Positions 43,458 to 55,479 of a DNA stretch of 64,000 bases are shown in pieces. Location of the stretch: contig ML210146.1 of the NCBI GenBank assembly GCA_004369085.1, forward strand, positions 744,001 to 808,000. Reading direction: 5' to 3'. Numbering within the stretch: the stretch's first letter is position 1; every line of letters begins with the position of its first letter. The translations under genes and the position numbers were made by a program. Below the pieces are notes generated by a model that saw nothing but the letters and a program-made list of their open reading frames with translations, was not told the origin of the DNA and made no database searches. Source of the DNA: Coprinopsis marcescibilis. Taxonomy: Eukaryota; Basidiomycota; Agaricomycetes; Agaricales; Psathyrellaceae.

Positions 43458-45278
43458 TCAATCTACACGTCTCCTCTTGTCACGTTCTCGCTCTCGCTCT
43501 CGATCTATCGACCTATCCCGGGACCTTGAGCGGTATCTGCCACTGCTGTGTTGTCGTTTTTCCCGGTAACCAGAAGACCGGTATGGCGACCTCGAGCGCG
43601 ATCTTTCCTTCCTCGGAAAGCCATGGTCACGTTCATGACGATAGGGTTGGCGATGGTTGTCAGAAGCTTTGTCAAACCTTGAACCTGGTTCCTTGCTGAC
43701 GCGCTCGTCGCGGCGGTAAGGAGCAGTTTCCCTGCGATTGGGCCATGGCTCCTGTCGCCCGCCCACCGGCTTGCTGTTCGAACCGGTGCCCATTTCTTTG
43801 ACTTGAGGACAGTCTGAGAAATTAGAAGTCAGTTGACTCATCGTCGTGTAACAAAACCATCGTCATGTGTTCAGTACATTGAACATTACCAACCTTTCTT
43901 TAGATGTGGCCCTCCACAATTAAAGCAGCCGCCTCCACTAGTACCAAGACCTCCAGCTTTGACTGGCGCCGTTCCGCCGAAGCCCCCGGTACTCGCAGTG
44001 GTATCTTGATCCAGCAGATGGGTGTACTTTGTGCGGCTGCGTTTTCCAAAGTCCTTGACCTGCATGACCTTGGGAAGCAGGGAAACATCAAGTGTAGATT
44101 CCGTAGCTTCTGTGAAATCGTGACGTTTCAGGATTTCAAGATCCTACCAAAGCACTAAGTTGCGCAGCGCTTTAGGTGTGGTTAGCACTACGCACCTGGT
44201 GGAATGCACCCTTGTGCCAGTACTTCTGCAGGAACTTTTGCTGTCCTTGAGGTTTAGCGTCGCGCGACTTCTTCGCATGGTCGAGATCTTCTTTCATGCG
44301 TTGTTCCTCAGGCATTGCCCGCCGCCTCTCAATTTCTTCCCGTTCCTGTTCTCTGGCTAATTCATCCTCCTTCTCTTTTTTGATTCTAGCCAATTCTCTC
44401 AACCGCCAAGCTTCGAATTCGCCTTCAGGGTCAAGGCCGTCCGTATCGTCAACATCAGGAACCTCGTCCTCTTTCTCCTCTGGGCGAGCGTCAGCTCTTC
44501 AACTCCATCATAGGTAAACCCAATACTCACTTTCGGCGAGTTCCCTTCGTATTGAATCAGCAACCATGGCATGACTCTGTTTCCGCCTCTCCTCAGCCTC
44601 TTCCTCCCTCTTTCTCTGTGCTTCCTCCGAGTCCTGCCCAAGTATATCCTTCTCTGCAACTGTTACTCGAGCTCTTCTGAAGCACAATGTCAGCACTATA
44701 ATACGTGTTGGTCGATCCAAAGAAATATTTACTTTGGAACAAAAACGGGTCTGAACTGGACTTTGGGCTGCTCCTCTTCCGATTCAGATTCTTCGCTACT
44801 GGACTATATGACATGTGGTCAACGGCAGCCCGATATTCATTGGTCTAACATACCCCTTCCTGGGATTCGTCTTCTCCTGCTGATTCGTCTTCTTCGCTCT
44901 CCTGTTCTAAGTAAATAAACGTCGATATGTAAGATAATAAAGCCAATGGGTCTTACCTTCTTCCTCTGCTGCAGTCCTCCCGGATTCCTCTCGGCCGGCA
45001 ATGATCACCTTTCCCTCTTTTGAGACTGCTACATCTCTGAGAGCAATGTTCATAGACGTCTTGCCCCTGCGAACATCCTGCCGCACTAGTTCTTGCTCAT
45101 CATCGTCACTTTCATCGCCAATGGGAATATCTTCTTCCTCATTCTGCTCCTCTTCATCTTCGTCCGAGTCATCCTGGATTTCGGCAGCACCCTTGGGTGC
45201 TTTGCCCTTCCAGTACCTGGTTGCAGGTTTAGCGAGCCGTGGGGCAGTTTTACGAGGCACAGTAGTTGCAAGTGACAT
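43458..45278 (-). CDS. MFAP1-like spliceosome protein with zinc knuckle and RS tail
   Basis: MFAP1 acts with Prp38 in the activating spliceosome. Minus-strand exons 45278-44957, 44906-44854, 44803-44733, 44676-44531, 44479-44196, 44143-43894, 43813-43458; 493 residues. Acidic N-terminus, then [34 protein letters not shown], and a long charged coiled region ([22 protein letters not shown]). The signature end of MFAP1 follows: [42 protein letters not shown] and DQDTT. Beyond the animal C-terminus there is a CCHC-like knuckle C-x2-C-x3-H-x4-C near residue 362 and an Arg/Ser/Glu-rich tail ending RDKRRRVD. The added parts resemble SR-protein RNA-binding tails. Confidence 0.9.
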
Positions 45279-45432
45279 GGCGTTTGTGGTCTGGGTCCCT
45301 GAGTCTTGGGAGGAGGTTCGATGAACAGTGGGTGGCCGACGTGCCGGGGGCTCCCCGGGGAACCCACACGTGACTGTTTGGTTCGAGGGCGCGTTTGAAC
45401 ACAAAGTCGTCGCGTCCTATCAAGCCACTAAA
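45279..45432. promoter_or_regulatory. Bidirectional promoter, MFAP1-like / GCNA-like
   Basis: 154 bp between opposite ATGs; GC-rich, without a TATA box. CCACACGTGA at 45365 contains a CACGTG E-box. Confidence 0.45.
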
Positions 45433-47578
45433 ATGCCTTCTATGACCCATTCTCTTTCTTCCCAACCATCAGTATCGAAGGGTATGCTAAATCAGCAGCG
45501 TAGCTGGGAGGTGGAAGTCATTCCTGACAGCGAGGAAGAACGGCCCAGGTAAGGAATTCTCAATGAGCTATTTGGGATCCCCTAAGTAACTTGGCGTGAA
45601 CAGAGGGACCGTGCAAAAAGTTTCTTTTGCCCATAGAGAAGTGATAGAGCTTTCCTCTGACTCGAGCGACGAGGACGAGTACGTGTGATATCTGTAGCGG
45701 TTTGACAAATCACTCAGACTCGCTGTGACGCCTGAACAGCATCTATCCATCCCAGAGTTCCCAGAGTCGAGGGCCCTCGCAATTAGGGAAGAGCGGAAGT
45801 AGCAGCTCTAAGTAAGTAAGAAATATAGCACCCTTAATCTGGTATCTAATCAAGCCTCCAGGGCGCCAGTAACTCCCTCCCGAACGTGCAGGAACAAATA
45901 CATGCGTTCGAGGATTATCGAGAGCTCTGATTCGGACTCGTCAGACGAGGAGTCGCCGGGCCCCCCAACAAAACTCTCGCTCAAACTTGCCAGCACGACC
46001 TGGAATCAGCCTGTACCCAAGGCTGACCCCAAGGTGTTACTAGAGAAAACCTCAGCAGTTAACACTGTTATCGAAGACGAAGACGACGATACGGATGCTA
46101 TCCTGGTGTTGTGAGTGTGTGGGACGCTGCTGTGAGGTAATAGTAGGCTAACCAAGCGGCTTACCGCCAGTAACGAACCTAAATCTGCTCGAAAGCCACT
46201 CCCTTCTCATTCAATAGCTCGTTCATTGGCGGGTGATACCACTAGCAAGCCTTCTCAGGCGACCAGTGATGCTCCGACTGCCTCGACCAGTTGCAAAATA
46301 GGAACCCCCTCGAGAACTCCTGCGAAGGGCACTCCGAGAACCAGCAAAAAGAAAACCCAAGCAGAACAACAAAAGAAACTGCAGGATTACGCTGATGCTT
46401 TGTTTAAGGAACTAAACGGAACCGTATTCAACGGCGGGTTGCCGGACGACACCAAGCTCAACTGGAACAAGCGACTGTTGACAACGGCCGGACGAGCCAA
46501 GTGGCATCGGTACATCGTCTTTTCTTCGTTATTTCTGGCGTATCTGACGACACGCAGATCTCGCGATGGCGTTGCTAGTTCAGAAATCGAATTGGCAGAA
46601 AAGATCCTAACGTCATTCGGTGGGTATCCAGACAAACTGAGGGTCTGTTACTGACTGTCTAGCAGAGCGAATTCGGAATACCCTCTCACACGAAATGTGC
46701 CATCTCGCCTCTTGGGTGATAGACAAGGAGATCAAAGAGGGGCACGGTAGAATCTGGAAGGCTTGGTAAGACGAGTGCCATATCAAGTGTTCCCCCCTAA
46801 TGCATATTACAGGACTCGGAGGGTCATGTCTAAATACCCGAACATTGAGATTTCTGTACGGCCTCTCGCGGTCATACTACTTTGTTAGCTGACCTTTTGT
46901 GACTGAAGACCAGACATGACTACGAGATCGATTACCCTTTCCAATGGAGTACGTCTACCATTTCGATCATAGTTTAACGCTTACTGAGTTCCTTTCAAGA
47001 ATGTGGCAAATGTGCAAAAATGTTCGTTCTCTCGCTTCGCGCCTTGACTAACATTCACCTTCTTTCTTCTCAGATATGGTCGATTTAGCAAGTCTATCAA
47101 GACAGAAGAGTGTGGTAAGTCTTTTTCACTAATGTTGCTCGTTCCTGCGATGACAGCCGACTTTTAGTTTGCGGGGCATGTAAAGTAGGGAGATTGGTTC
47201 CCCAATTCGAAACCAACACGAGGACGCATAGGACACAAATAATGAGTCGTATGGCTTCTGTCAAGGGCCAAGGCAAGTATCTCTATCTTAGTCTGTGGAC
47301 GCTACTAACACTGCATTTTAGATTCACCCTGTCGTTCCCCTATCCAGACGTCAGTCAAACCGCCTGTTATTATCTGCATCAGCTCGGACTCCGAAGGTAA
47401 GCAAACTCGATTCGGTTCAACCGTGAAATTGGTTTAACTTGGACCAGACGACGAACCGACCATTGGACGCCCGACAAAGGCAACTTGCTGCGATATTGAC
47501 GGTGCCGGCACCGACTCCGATTCTGAAGTTGAGGTTCTTGCTATGGTCCTTCAATCCACTTCTATATCCTCCGCCTGA
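45433..47578 (+). CDS. GCNA-like SprT-domain metalloprotease, 14 exons
   Basis: Probable nuclear protease against DNA-protein crosslinks. Exons 45433-45548, 45604-45678, 45740-45811, 45862-46110, 46171-46509, 46558-46619, 46663-46765, 46813-46855, 46909-46948, 47000-47021, 47074-47114, 47168-47272, 47322-47396, 47448-47578; 490 residues. The first 180 residues are disordered, with acidic Ser clusters. The SprT domain spans about 230-420: LFKELNGTVFNGGLP, the zinc motif HEMCH (His314, Glu315, His318), HDYEIDYPFQW, then a zinc ribbon CGKCAK...CVCGAC. VIEL followed by SSDSSDEDD (52-) and VIICI followed by SSDSEDDE (438-) look like SUMO-interaction motifs. The intron after KGQ needs a GCAAGT donor (47273); a GT choice 4 nt on gives a hydrophobic tail unlike the acidic C-terminus of relatives. 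Confidence 0.87.
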
Positions 47579-47798
47579 TCGTTTTACGCGGTCAACCATT
47601 TTGATTCTACGGATATTTATCCATCCGTATTAAGCACAATCGAGTTACATATCTATACAATGCTAAGGCTAGTAATACAGTGAATAAACAATGTGGGTAT
47701 CAGTTGAATATTGAATATTAATATATTTTATACCGTGATTAACGAGATCGGCAGTTGGAGGTGGCTAGTTATGGTATGTGGTTTCGAAAACGTCCAAG

Positions 47799-49828
47799 CT
47801 AGTTTCGGCGACGTATCTTCAAGGGCAATTGAGCGCCGTCTTTCCAGCATCCTTCGACGAACGGCCTGGTGATGATACAGTTGTATTTGTTGATTTTAAC
47901 ATCATCCGCAGGAGAGAATTCGAATCTTGAGACGACGGTGGCTAGAACGGTTTTGATTTCGGAAGCGGTGAATTGAAAGCCTAAACACGCATGAGGGCCA
48001 TAACCAAAGCTCATTAAGCTGCCAAGTCCGGGGAAGCCATTTGTCACAGCCTTGGGAAGTTTACTCCAGCGAAGGGGGCTGAGTATATTGTCAGCGATAG
48101 AAATGATGCAAAGTATGTAGATACATACTTGAATTCTTGCGCATCAGCGCCCCACAACGCTTCACAACCGTTGATGCCTTCAATTGGGATGTGGATGAAT
48201 GACCCTTTCCGGATCTTGACAGAGGTTGTGAACTCTCCTGATACGCTAATGGGCTCCGATAGCGGAATCTCGTCGTCTTGAGTGGCCACACGGATTGTGC
48301 TGTGTACTGGTGGGTAGAGGCGCAAGGCTTCTCGAACGACACCATCAAGGTATGGCATAGATTGGATAGCTTCAATGAAGGAGGCTCTGCCGGAGTGGAT
48401 GGAGGCTTCATGTTTGAATTTAGGGTCCTCCGCAAACCCAGAGTCGTCGGACGCATCGCTGTCATAATCCTCTGAATTTTTAGACGCCTTGATGGACACC
48501 TGGATTTCTGCATAAAGCCGACGTTGGATGTCTGGGTGAGTCGCCAACAGGTGAAGGGCCCAAGACATTGCAACAGAAGAAGAGTCCGAGCCGGCCAACA
48601 AGAATGTTGTGCACTGATCCAGCAAATCTTTGTCGGAGAGTCGGGCTGAAGAATCGAGTGAAAGATTGGATTTGACTGGAATGGAGGTGAGGACGAGGAT
48701 AATTTGTGGCGTACACGAGAATGGGCTTACTCAACAAACTAAGTATATCCTTTTGATGACTACCTTGTTGAACTTGAACGTTGGCCTTCTTCTCCGAGAT
48801 GAAGGTTTGTCCGACATCTTCAATCTCTTTCAGGCTCTGCTTGATGATCTTCCCATCCTCGCTAGGCTGTTAAAATCGGTACATGAGCCTGAGAAATACT
48901 ATGAAACAGCTTGAACACGCACCCAAATCGTCCTGAGAATTGGGAAATAGAGTTCAACGATGTCTCGCGGTCCAATGCCCTTATCCAGAGTACGGAACAT
49001 GCGTCGAAATGCCAAATGAATAGGCTCCGACTCGTCGGCCAACGAGTCGAAGTTGTAGTTGAATCCGCTCAAGCCGATGATGTCGAATGTGGTGCGAGAA
49101 AACCAGTGAGCCACATTGACGACAATGTTCTGAGATTGGGAAGCTGCATCCACTTGGCTGTCCCAGATGTCACACAGTTGGTCGGCCTTTTGTGCAAAGA
49201 TTGGAGACACGCCTTTAACAGCTTGTGCTGAAAACGCAGGACTAATGACCTTTCGCTGAACCTTGTGTTCGTGACCTTCCATTGAGAATATTCCTGCAAC
49301 GATGTTGGCAAAAGTTGAAGCAATGATTCCTTGAAGGAACTTACCATTGCCGATCATTCTGGACAAGTAAGACCGTGTCTGCCATGGCTTTTCGTATGTA
49401 GTGGAGGTGAAAATATGCGCGATGGCCCGGAAGTCAAATGTCATTAAACGGTAGTCGTGCTGGTGTACAGTTTAGCCAAAGAATGGGTCTCCGATAAGAT
49501 AAAGCCGCACCTTTCCAAACCCTTGAAAGCGGAAGGTGTTTCCATGGGCTTTCCTCCAAGCTGCATAGGCCTTTGGGCTCTCCTGTGGGCTTGACGCGAC
49601 GTCAGAGCGCGAACACGCGTTCTCAAGGAGGGACACTTACTTTCCTGCCCCTTCAAAATGGGACTCAAAGAACGAGCCAGCAGGTCCTGGTATTTTCCCA
49701 AGGGGGTCGAATGGAGGAGCAAATACCAACAAGTTGACGAGCCAAAGCAGGCCTCGCAAGAGAACCAGGCAAATAGCGAGGCCAAACGCTTTGGCGAAGG
49801 CGAGAAATGGGTAGACCCAGGTAGCCAT
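47799..49828 (-). CDS. Cytochrome P450
   Basis: Membrane-anchored monooxygenase of unknown substrate. Minus-strand exons 49828-49641, 49577-49511, 49459-49345, 49293-48923, 48866-48731, 48675-48129, 48078-47799; 567 residues. N-terminal anchor (AFGLAICLVLLRGLLWLVNLL) and the IPGP hinge are followed by W-R-HGNTFRFQGFG, GHEHKVQRKVISPAF (C-helix), FLLAGSDSSSVAMSW (I-helix oxygen motif), EALRLYPPV (ExxR), FNPLRW, and the heme loop FGYGPHACLG with the axial Cys. A Ser/Asp-rich insert (about 45 residues, DSDASDDSG) is between the I and K helices. The exon 1/2 junction (acceptor at 49578) is the least certain. Tail-to-tail with the GCNA-like gene. Subfamily not assigned. Confidence 0.9.
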
Positions 49829-50188
49829 AATGCCTAGATGATATCCAGGAGCAAGAAGGGGGATAGTGAGCGCCCACAAGGGATTTCGGCCATTGCTGTT
49901 GCAACGAGGTGTTATATTCTGTTTTCGTGGCGTTCAACCTTGATCGGGATTCCTTCCAAGTCGGGACTTCCCTTTCACTCCCAAAATAGATCGGCCATCC
50001 AAGAGCCAGAAAATGCCGAACACAATTTAGTCTCCGAACGAACCTTATTCAAGTTCTGTACAGATTACCTAATCGAGAGTGCTCTTCCTCATCATCCACA
50101 TCGACCGCATTTCGCGTTGCAGGAGGTAAGTCATCGACGACTAGCCAAACTCGAGTGCCATTGACGAGCATCTTTACCAGGCACAAAA
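49829..50188. other. Divergent intergenic region, P450 / RPS29
   Basis: Contains the RPS29 leader. A probable 5'-UTR intron runs from the donor GTAAGTC at 50126 to CAG at 50180, ending 8 nt before the ATG. Confidence 0.55.
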
Positions 50189-50474
50189 ATGACACACGAC
50201 GCAGTTTGGTTCTCTCGTCCCAGGAAATACGGAAAGGGTAGCAGGCAATGGTTAGTGGTCGGCATCAAATAATACTTGAAGAGCGTACTCACCGAATTTC
50301 TGTAGCCGCCTCTGTGCCCACCAAGCTGGTCTCATCCGCAAGTACGGCCTTGACCTTTGCCGTCAATGCTTCCGCGAAAAGTCTGCCACCATCGGATTCG
50401 TTAAGGTATGATGAGGTTTCTACGGTTGTGTAGGAGTAATGAATTAACGGCCGATCTTCTTATAGAACCGGTGA
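50189..50474 (+). CDS. RPS29: Ribosomal protein uS14 (S29)
   Basis: Zinc-binding small-subunit protein next to the mRNA channel. Exons 50189-50250, 50306-50405, 50466-50474; 56 residues, exactly the family length. It reads [18 protein letters not shown], then [16 protein letters not shown] and [16 protein letters not shown]; four Cys as CxxC-x14-CxxC hold zinc. The last exon encodes only Asn-Arg-stop. A likely 5'-UTR intron, common in fungal ribosomal genes, precedes the ATG. No exon reaches 60 codons, so ORF searches miss it. Confidence 0.95.
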
Positions 50475-51028
50475 ACGTATTGGCCAATTCACGTTCCTTT
50501 CCTATCATGATTTGCATTACCATGTACTCCGTCATTCTATGCATATGAATGAAAACATGTCTCCCACCACATCCAAGCAATTCCAATGTTCAGTGCCTTG
50601 TCCCGAGTGAGAGATCAAAAATTCAAGTCATCACAACGGTGGATCTCTAAATTAAGTAACTAATTGAACTAAGTGTTTGATACATTTTATCGAAGAAAGA
50701 GTATACAAGGTCGGGATTAAACTTGCAACGAGATGCTATGAGACAATAGGCTTTACAAGTGTAACGAGAATACGAATGTCACCGAAAGCATGGAGAACAA
50801 GTGTTGGAGAAAATGCTGTCTGCAGAATACAATGTGCAATGTGTGATGTGATTGGTATGTGAGCCGCAAAATAAAACCAGAAAACATTCAAAAGATCAAA
50901 GTAGAGTAGATTGAAAAGGCGTGAAATAGAACGAGAAGACGAACAGGATTAAAAGGATCATACTTCCATAGTCCATGACGGCAGGTAGGCCATCCCGAAA
51001 TCGCGGTTGGGCGAGTATTGCTGATGAC
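50475..51028. other. Convergent intergenic region
   Basis: Between RPS29 and Pumilio stops. AT-rich; no conserved exon or RNA gene seen. Confidence 0.5.
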
Positions 51029-54000
51029 TTACATCCCATAGGCAAATCCAGAACGCTGATAAGGGTCGTTCATTCCACCTCCCATTGCTCCACCGAAAGG
51101 AGTTGGCATGCCGGTGAACTGTCCGGGGTGGGTTCCTGCCATCGCTGCGTTGGATGCGCCTTGAAGAAGATAGGCATCCATTGATTGCGGTTGCATATGC
51201 ATTTGAGAGGCCAGAGGATTTTGACCAAAGGAGGGCTGTGGAGGCGGCATGTACAGCGCTGCTTGGGTGTTGTAAATGTCGTGCAACGTGCCATTGGACA
51301 CCTGTTGCGACAGATGTCTGTTCCCTCCATGACCATTGGCAAGACCTAATGAGAGGCTAAGAACTCCGATTGTGATTTTACGATTGGTCTAACTCACGCT
51401 GAAGCTTGTTTTGGATTCTCTTGCCATATGGAGTGTTTCGAATCAACGGCAGCACAGGCCGAATTCCCTCGACTAGCAATGCCCTCTGGGCAGGCTCTGC
51501 GTAATCAAGCGCAGTCTGGACCAACGTTAGCTAAATGTTCCACTACTATCGCAAACGATTACTCACTTGAACGCAATAATTACCATAGGAGTCGCGTAGC
51601 AGCTTCTCGAGTCTGGAGCGATTCAACAATTCTTCGATGACGAGCTTTCTAGTGCTATGCTCTGCAACCCGAACACACTGAAAAAGTCATCCAGTCAGCA
51701 ACGACGGTCGTAGTTGGTTCGAACACCGAAATACCGACCTTCTCAATTACGTTGGAACTGAACTTTTGAACAGACAACGCGCATATGTTGCCGAGGAACT
51801 GGCGAATAACGCCGTCACTGAACCTGTTCTCGTTCAGGTCCAGAATGTATTGAACGACCTGACATTCATGAGCATTGCAATAAAGGGGATGTATGATATG
51901 ACTCACATAATTGCCATATGGATCCTGAACCAGGGTTAAAGCGTTGTAAGTGATTTCGTTGACGAGTTGTATCCGTTGAGGCTCTGCAGCATGATCGATA
52001 CATCTTTGAAGGACACAGCATCCATGACGGTGGGTAGCGACTTCGACACAGTTGGCTGCGACGGCGTTATAGATAAACTGCAAGGTTACGATTAAACGAA
52101 GGACTAGATTGAAGTGCAGGAGGTGCGACAAACCTGGTTATCCTCTGGTGCCAACTTATTCAAGCACTTTTGAATGACGTGGTTACCATTAAGGTCCTTG
52201 ATGAGCGAGACGACGTGCAAGCTGAGAGCGAGGATAATGGAGTGAATCTGGGTGTTGTACCGATGATCGGTCTATAGTAATATATCAGTTAAACGAATGT
52301 TGGACAGAGTGGACAATACATGCCTGACGCTTGGTTGACAAGAAATCGATCATTTTCTGCACTGCACGGGTGCCGTGCATGTTGAGCGAGATATTCACCA
52401 AGTCCTGCGCGACAGATTCGCAAATGATGTTACGCTGGTCGTCGGTCGCATATTCCAGGAGCTTCTGGCAAAGATAATTGCCAAAGGGATCAGTCATGAG
52501 GTCTGCGAAATGGTTAAATGTTTCCCGGAAAATCATATCTCGATGTTCAGGGGAGCCCTCCTCTAGCTTCTTTTGGAGATAGCGGCAACCATGTTGGTCC
52601 TTGCACAGGCCAGCAATTTCTCCCTTCAAATCTTCCAAACGAATGCCAGTGAATCGGTTGTCTGCAGGAATATTAGCGTTGCCAGGATATAAAAAGCATG
52701 CTTAATCATACATTCACGGTCAACGTCACCTCGCTTGTGCTTCGGCCCATGCAAACCATTCATCTTTCCGTCGACTGGACCGCCACGACCTGCATTTGCA
52801 TTTGGGCCATAACGAGCACCTGGGTAGGGACCTGGTCCGGCACCTTGATGAGTGGGTCTCTGACCATCGTAAAAAGTACCGTATGGCGCGGCATCATTTC
52901 CGTAGGTGGTCTCAAGACTGTACTATAGAGAAAGTGAGCACGAAGAAGCAGAGGGCAGGAAACACGGGGTCACGTACATCGTCTAGAGGGCTGGGCTGGA
53001 TAGAATTGAAGCCGACGTCCGAAGGGATGCGCGATAAGGAGGCACCTAGGTCTGGCCCATCAGTGAACTGTTGAGAATTTGGCGTCCCAATGCGTCCGTT
53101 AAGAGCTTGTCCTTCTGGGGACAATGGCGTCCCAGGAGTCTTCAACAAAATTGAAGCACTGTTATGAAGTCCCAACGGGGTTGCAGGAACAGATCTGGCG
53201 TTCGCAGCCATAGTATCCAAGAAAGCCTGGGGAGAACTCCTACGAGAGTGGGGACCTTGCGACAACTGCTGGCCGAGGGGACTGTTGGAAGAAAGTAGCC
53301 CTGCCGACAAGGACTGGACACCTTCATCTGTCGGTCCGGGAAGGGTTACAGTGGGGCTGGTGACGGTACGCCGATCAGCCCTTCCAGATAGGCCATCAGG
53401 GCCACGGGGAATTCCATTGAATTGGGGCCATTCAGATGATTGCTCACGTCCTTCAACTGCACGGTTGGGGTAATGGTTGCGAGGCGAAGTTTGCGAGGCG
53501 TGGGCTAGATCCAAAGCAGCAGATGTCGACAGCTATCCCGCAAAATTAACATCACAGAGCCGACAACGAAATCGGAGCGCCTACCTTGGAAGCATAGCCA
53601 TGGAACTTGTCCTCGTCCGATGTAGGGAGGTTCCGCATTGCATCTAAAACCCCACGTTGACCAAAGGTTCGCAATATTTTGGGAGAGGAAAATACGCACT
53701 ATGCATTTCCTGGTCCAACTGCTCGTCCAGCATCAAGCCCGCATTATACGTGCTCGCATACCGTGCCCCTTCGTCATCTCCCAGTCGTCCACCTCTAAGC
53801 AAGATTGAGGAGGTAACTGCGGAAGGGATAGGGGATCCACGATTGGACCTGTCGCCCAACAAAGAAAGTCCTTGAAGATGTGCTGCAATTTCTTCGTCGT
53901 GTTCGCTGGCGGAAGTTCGGCGACTGGCGGGCATACTCTTCGCACCAGCGGACCGGGCGAACGAGTGGCCGTTGGACCCTGCAATAGTGTCTGGCGAGAT

Positions 54001-54565
54001 GTTGACACTTGGCGCATATGTAACAGATTTTCGTTTGTCGGACGCGGTTCCAAATGCTTTTGACAGGGATTCGGAATCCATTCGAACGTGGCTTCCCATT
54101 TGACGCAAGTCGCCGAGCTTTTTGTTAGCACCGGGAGGGGTCGTCGGTGCAGACAAGGCGATGTGCTGGCCAGCATTCCCAAGCGTAGGATCGTACGGGA
54201 TCGACAAAAGCTCTTGTGCTTGCTGGTGCTCGAGAACTTTCATTTGATCCTCAAAGAACTTGCGCTGAATAACGCGTTGTCGCTCGTGCTCGAGCCGCTT
54301 AAGCTCGACCCTCTAGAAATAAAGGCATAAGTCTTCCGCACCATCTGTGACCCCAACGAGCGAACGTACAGCGGACATATCTGGAAGATTGGAGCCCAGT
54401 CGAGCCGCCTAAGGGGTTGAAGAAAATATCAGCGCGCGCAACGAAGCGCCAAAGAGAAGGACAAACCGAGTCTGCTAAATCCAAAAACGCAGGCGGGCTT
54501 TTTTTGCGTTCTTCATTAGAAGATGTATTATCATTAGGTGAGATAGTATGTTCCAGAGAGTTCAT
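51029..54565 (-). CDS. Pumilio/PUF RNA-binding protein, 13 exons
   Basis: Binds UGUA-type elements in 3' UTRs and represses or localises the mRNAs. Minus-strand exons: 54565-54467, 54408-54370, 54312-53700, 53643-53585, 53532-52978, 52922-52712, 52661-52324, 52271-52134, 52077-51907, 51858-51739, 51677-51567, 51515-51398, 51345-51029; 962 residues. A 525-residue disordered N-terminus (S/P/G-rich) precedes eight Puf repeats, seen as CRYLQK, GNYLCQKLL, GTRAVQKMI, GNHVIQKCL, GCCVLQRCI, GNYVVQYIL, SNVIEK and GNYCVQTAL. A Met/Gln/Gly-rich tail ends GFAYGM. The intron after repeat 3 requires a GCATGT donor (52323); no GT donor keeps phase. Closest in order to yeast Puf3 or animal Pumilio. Confidence 0.93.
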
Positions 54566-55479
54566 TTGAGTGACGAAAACCGGAGGTTGCGGTGTAGTGA
54601 ACGACAGAGAGACAAGCGAAGGTAATTAGCTCTTGATTTAGATCGAGAGAGATGAGGACTGCTGAATTAGAGTACTAGAAAGAGGAATATAAGAAGACAG
54701 AAGATGTATGTGGTGGCAATACGGTGACGAACCTAGGCGACAAATGTCAGTCCCTCGGTTGGGCTGATGGTGGTACAGTGAACCTGAATCCTGGCTGTGT
54801 GGTGTGAGGTGGCAAATGCAAGAGTTCTGGAGAATAAACAGACCCTGGAAGGATATTAAAGCTTGGAACAGGATGAAGGAGGAGGAAGACGGTGGAGGAC
54901 GTTGGAGTCTTAAGAAACAGAAGGTATTGGTCGCTGCGTCTGCTACGTTTTTGGGTCCCTGAGGTCTAAACATCGGCAAATTCCTCCAAAAATTTCAACT
55001 CCGGTCCCTGAACAATATATTCTCCAGATCTCTGCATATTCCCTCCACATACCCCGTCCGGCTTTCATTCTCTATTGGATTATCATATCTCCCTTCACTC
55101 TCTGTTCTATTCGATAATTAAAATCTACCACAAATTCACCTCGTTCTCCCATCCACCACTGCCCATAACATTCGGCCCAGATGCCGACAGAACCAAGCAC
55201 AAATCGTTCGCAAGACAACCATGCTAAAATCTCCATCTTAGATCTCGCTGCATGACCGCTCTCTACAGCTATCGCGTAAGATTGTGGCAATTCATCAACA
55301 TGCTGCTCCAGACAGTTCCGATGGGAAAAGTGCTAAAAAAGTCCCGCATGCCACCTAACTGGAAGTCCCATCTTCTTTTGCCATGTTTTATTACTGAGTT
55401 TCACTCGAACAGCCATCGTATACGTGAAGTAGAGTAGTCTAGTAAGCATAGAAAATTGGTAGAAATTTGTGGCTGCAGT
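54566..55479. other. Long 5' region of the Pumilio gene
   Basis: 914 bp between two minus-strand genes. Reading on the minus strand the left half is C/T-rich, consistent with a long leader and promoter. No conserved exon was found; an open frame at 54638-54979 has no recognisable domain. Confidence 0.45.

Noticed and set aside
54638..54979. 113-codon minus-strand frame upstream of the Pumilio gene
   Set aside because: Low-complexity Ser/Leu/His content from a C/T-rich leader; no conserved motif.
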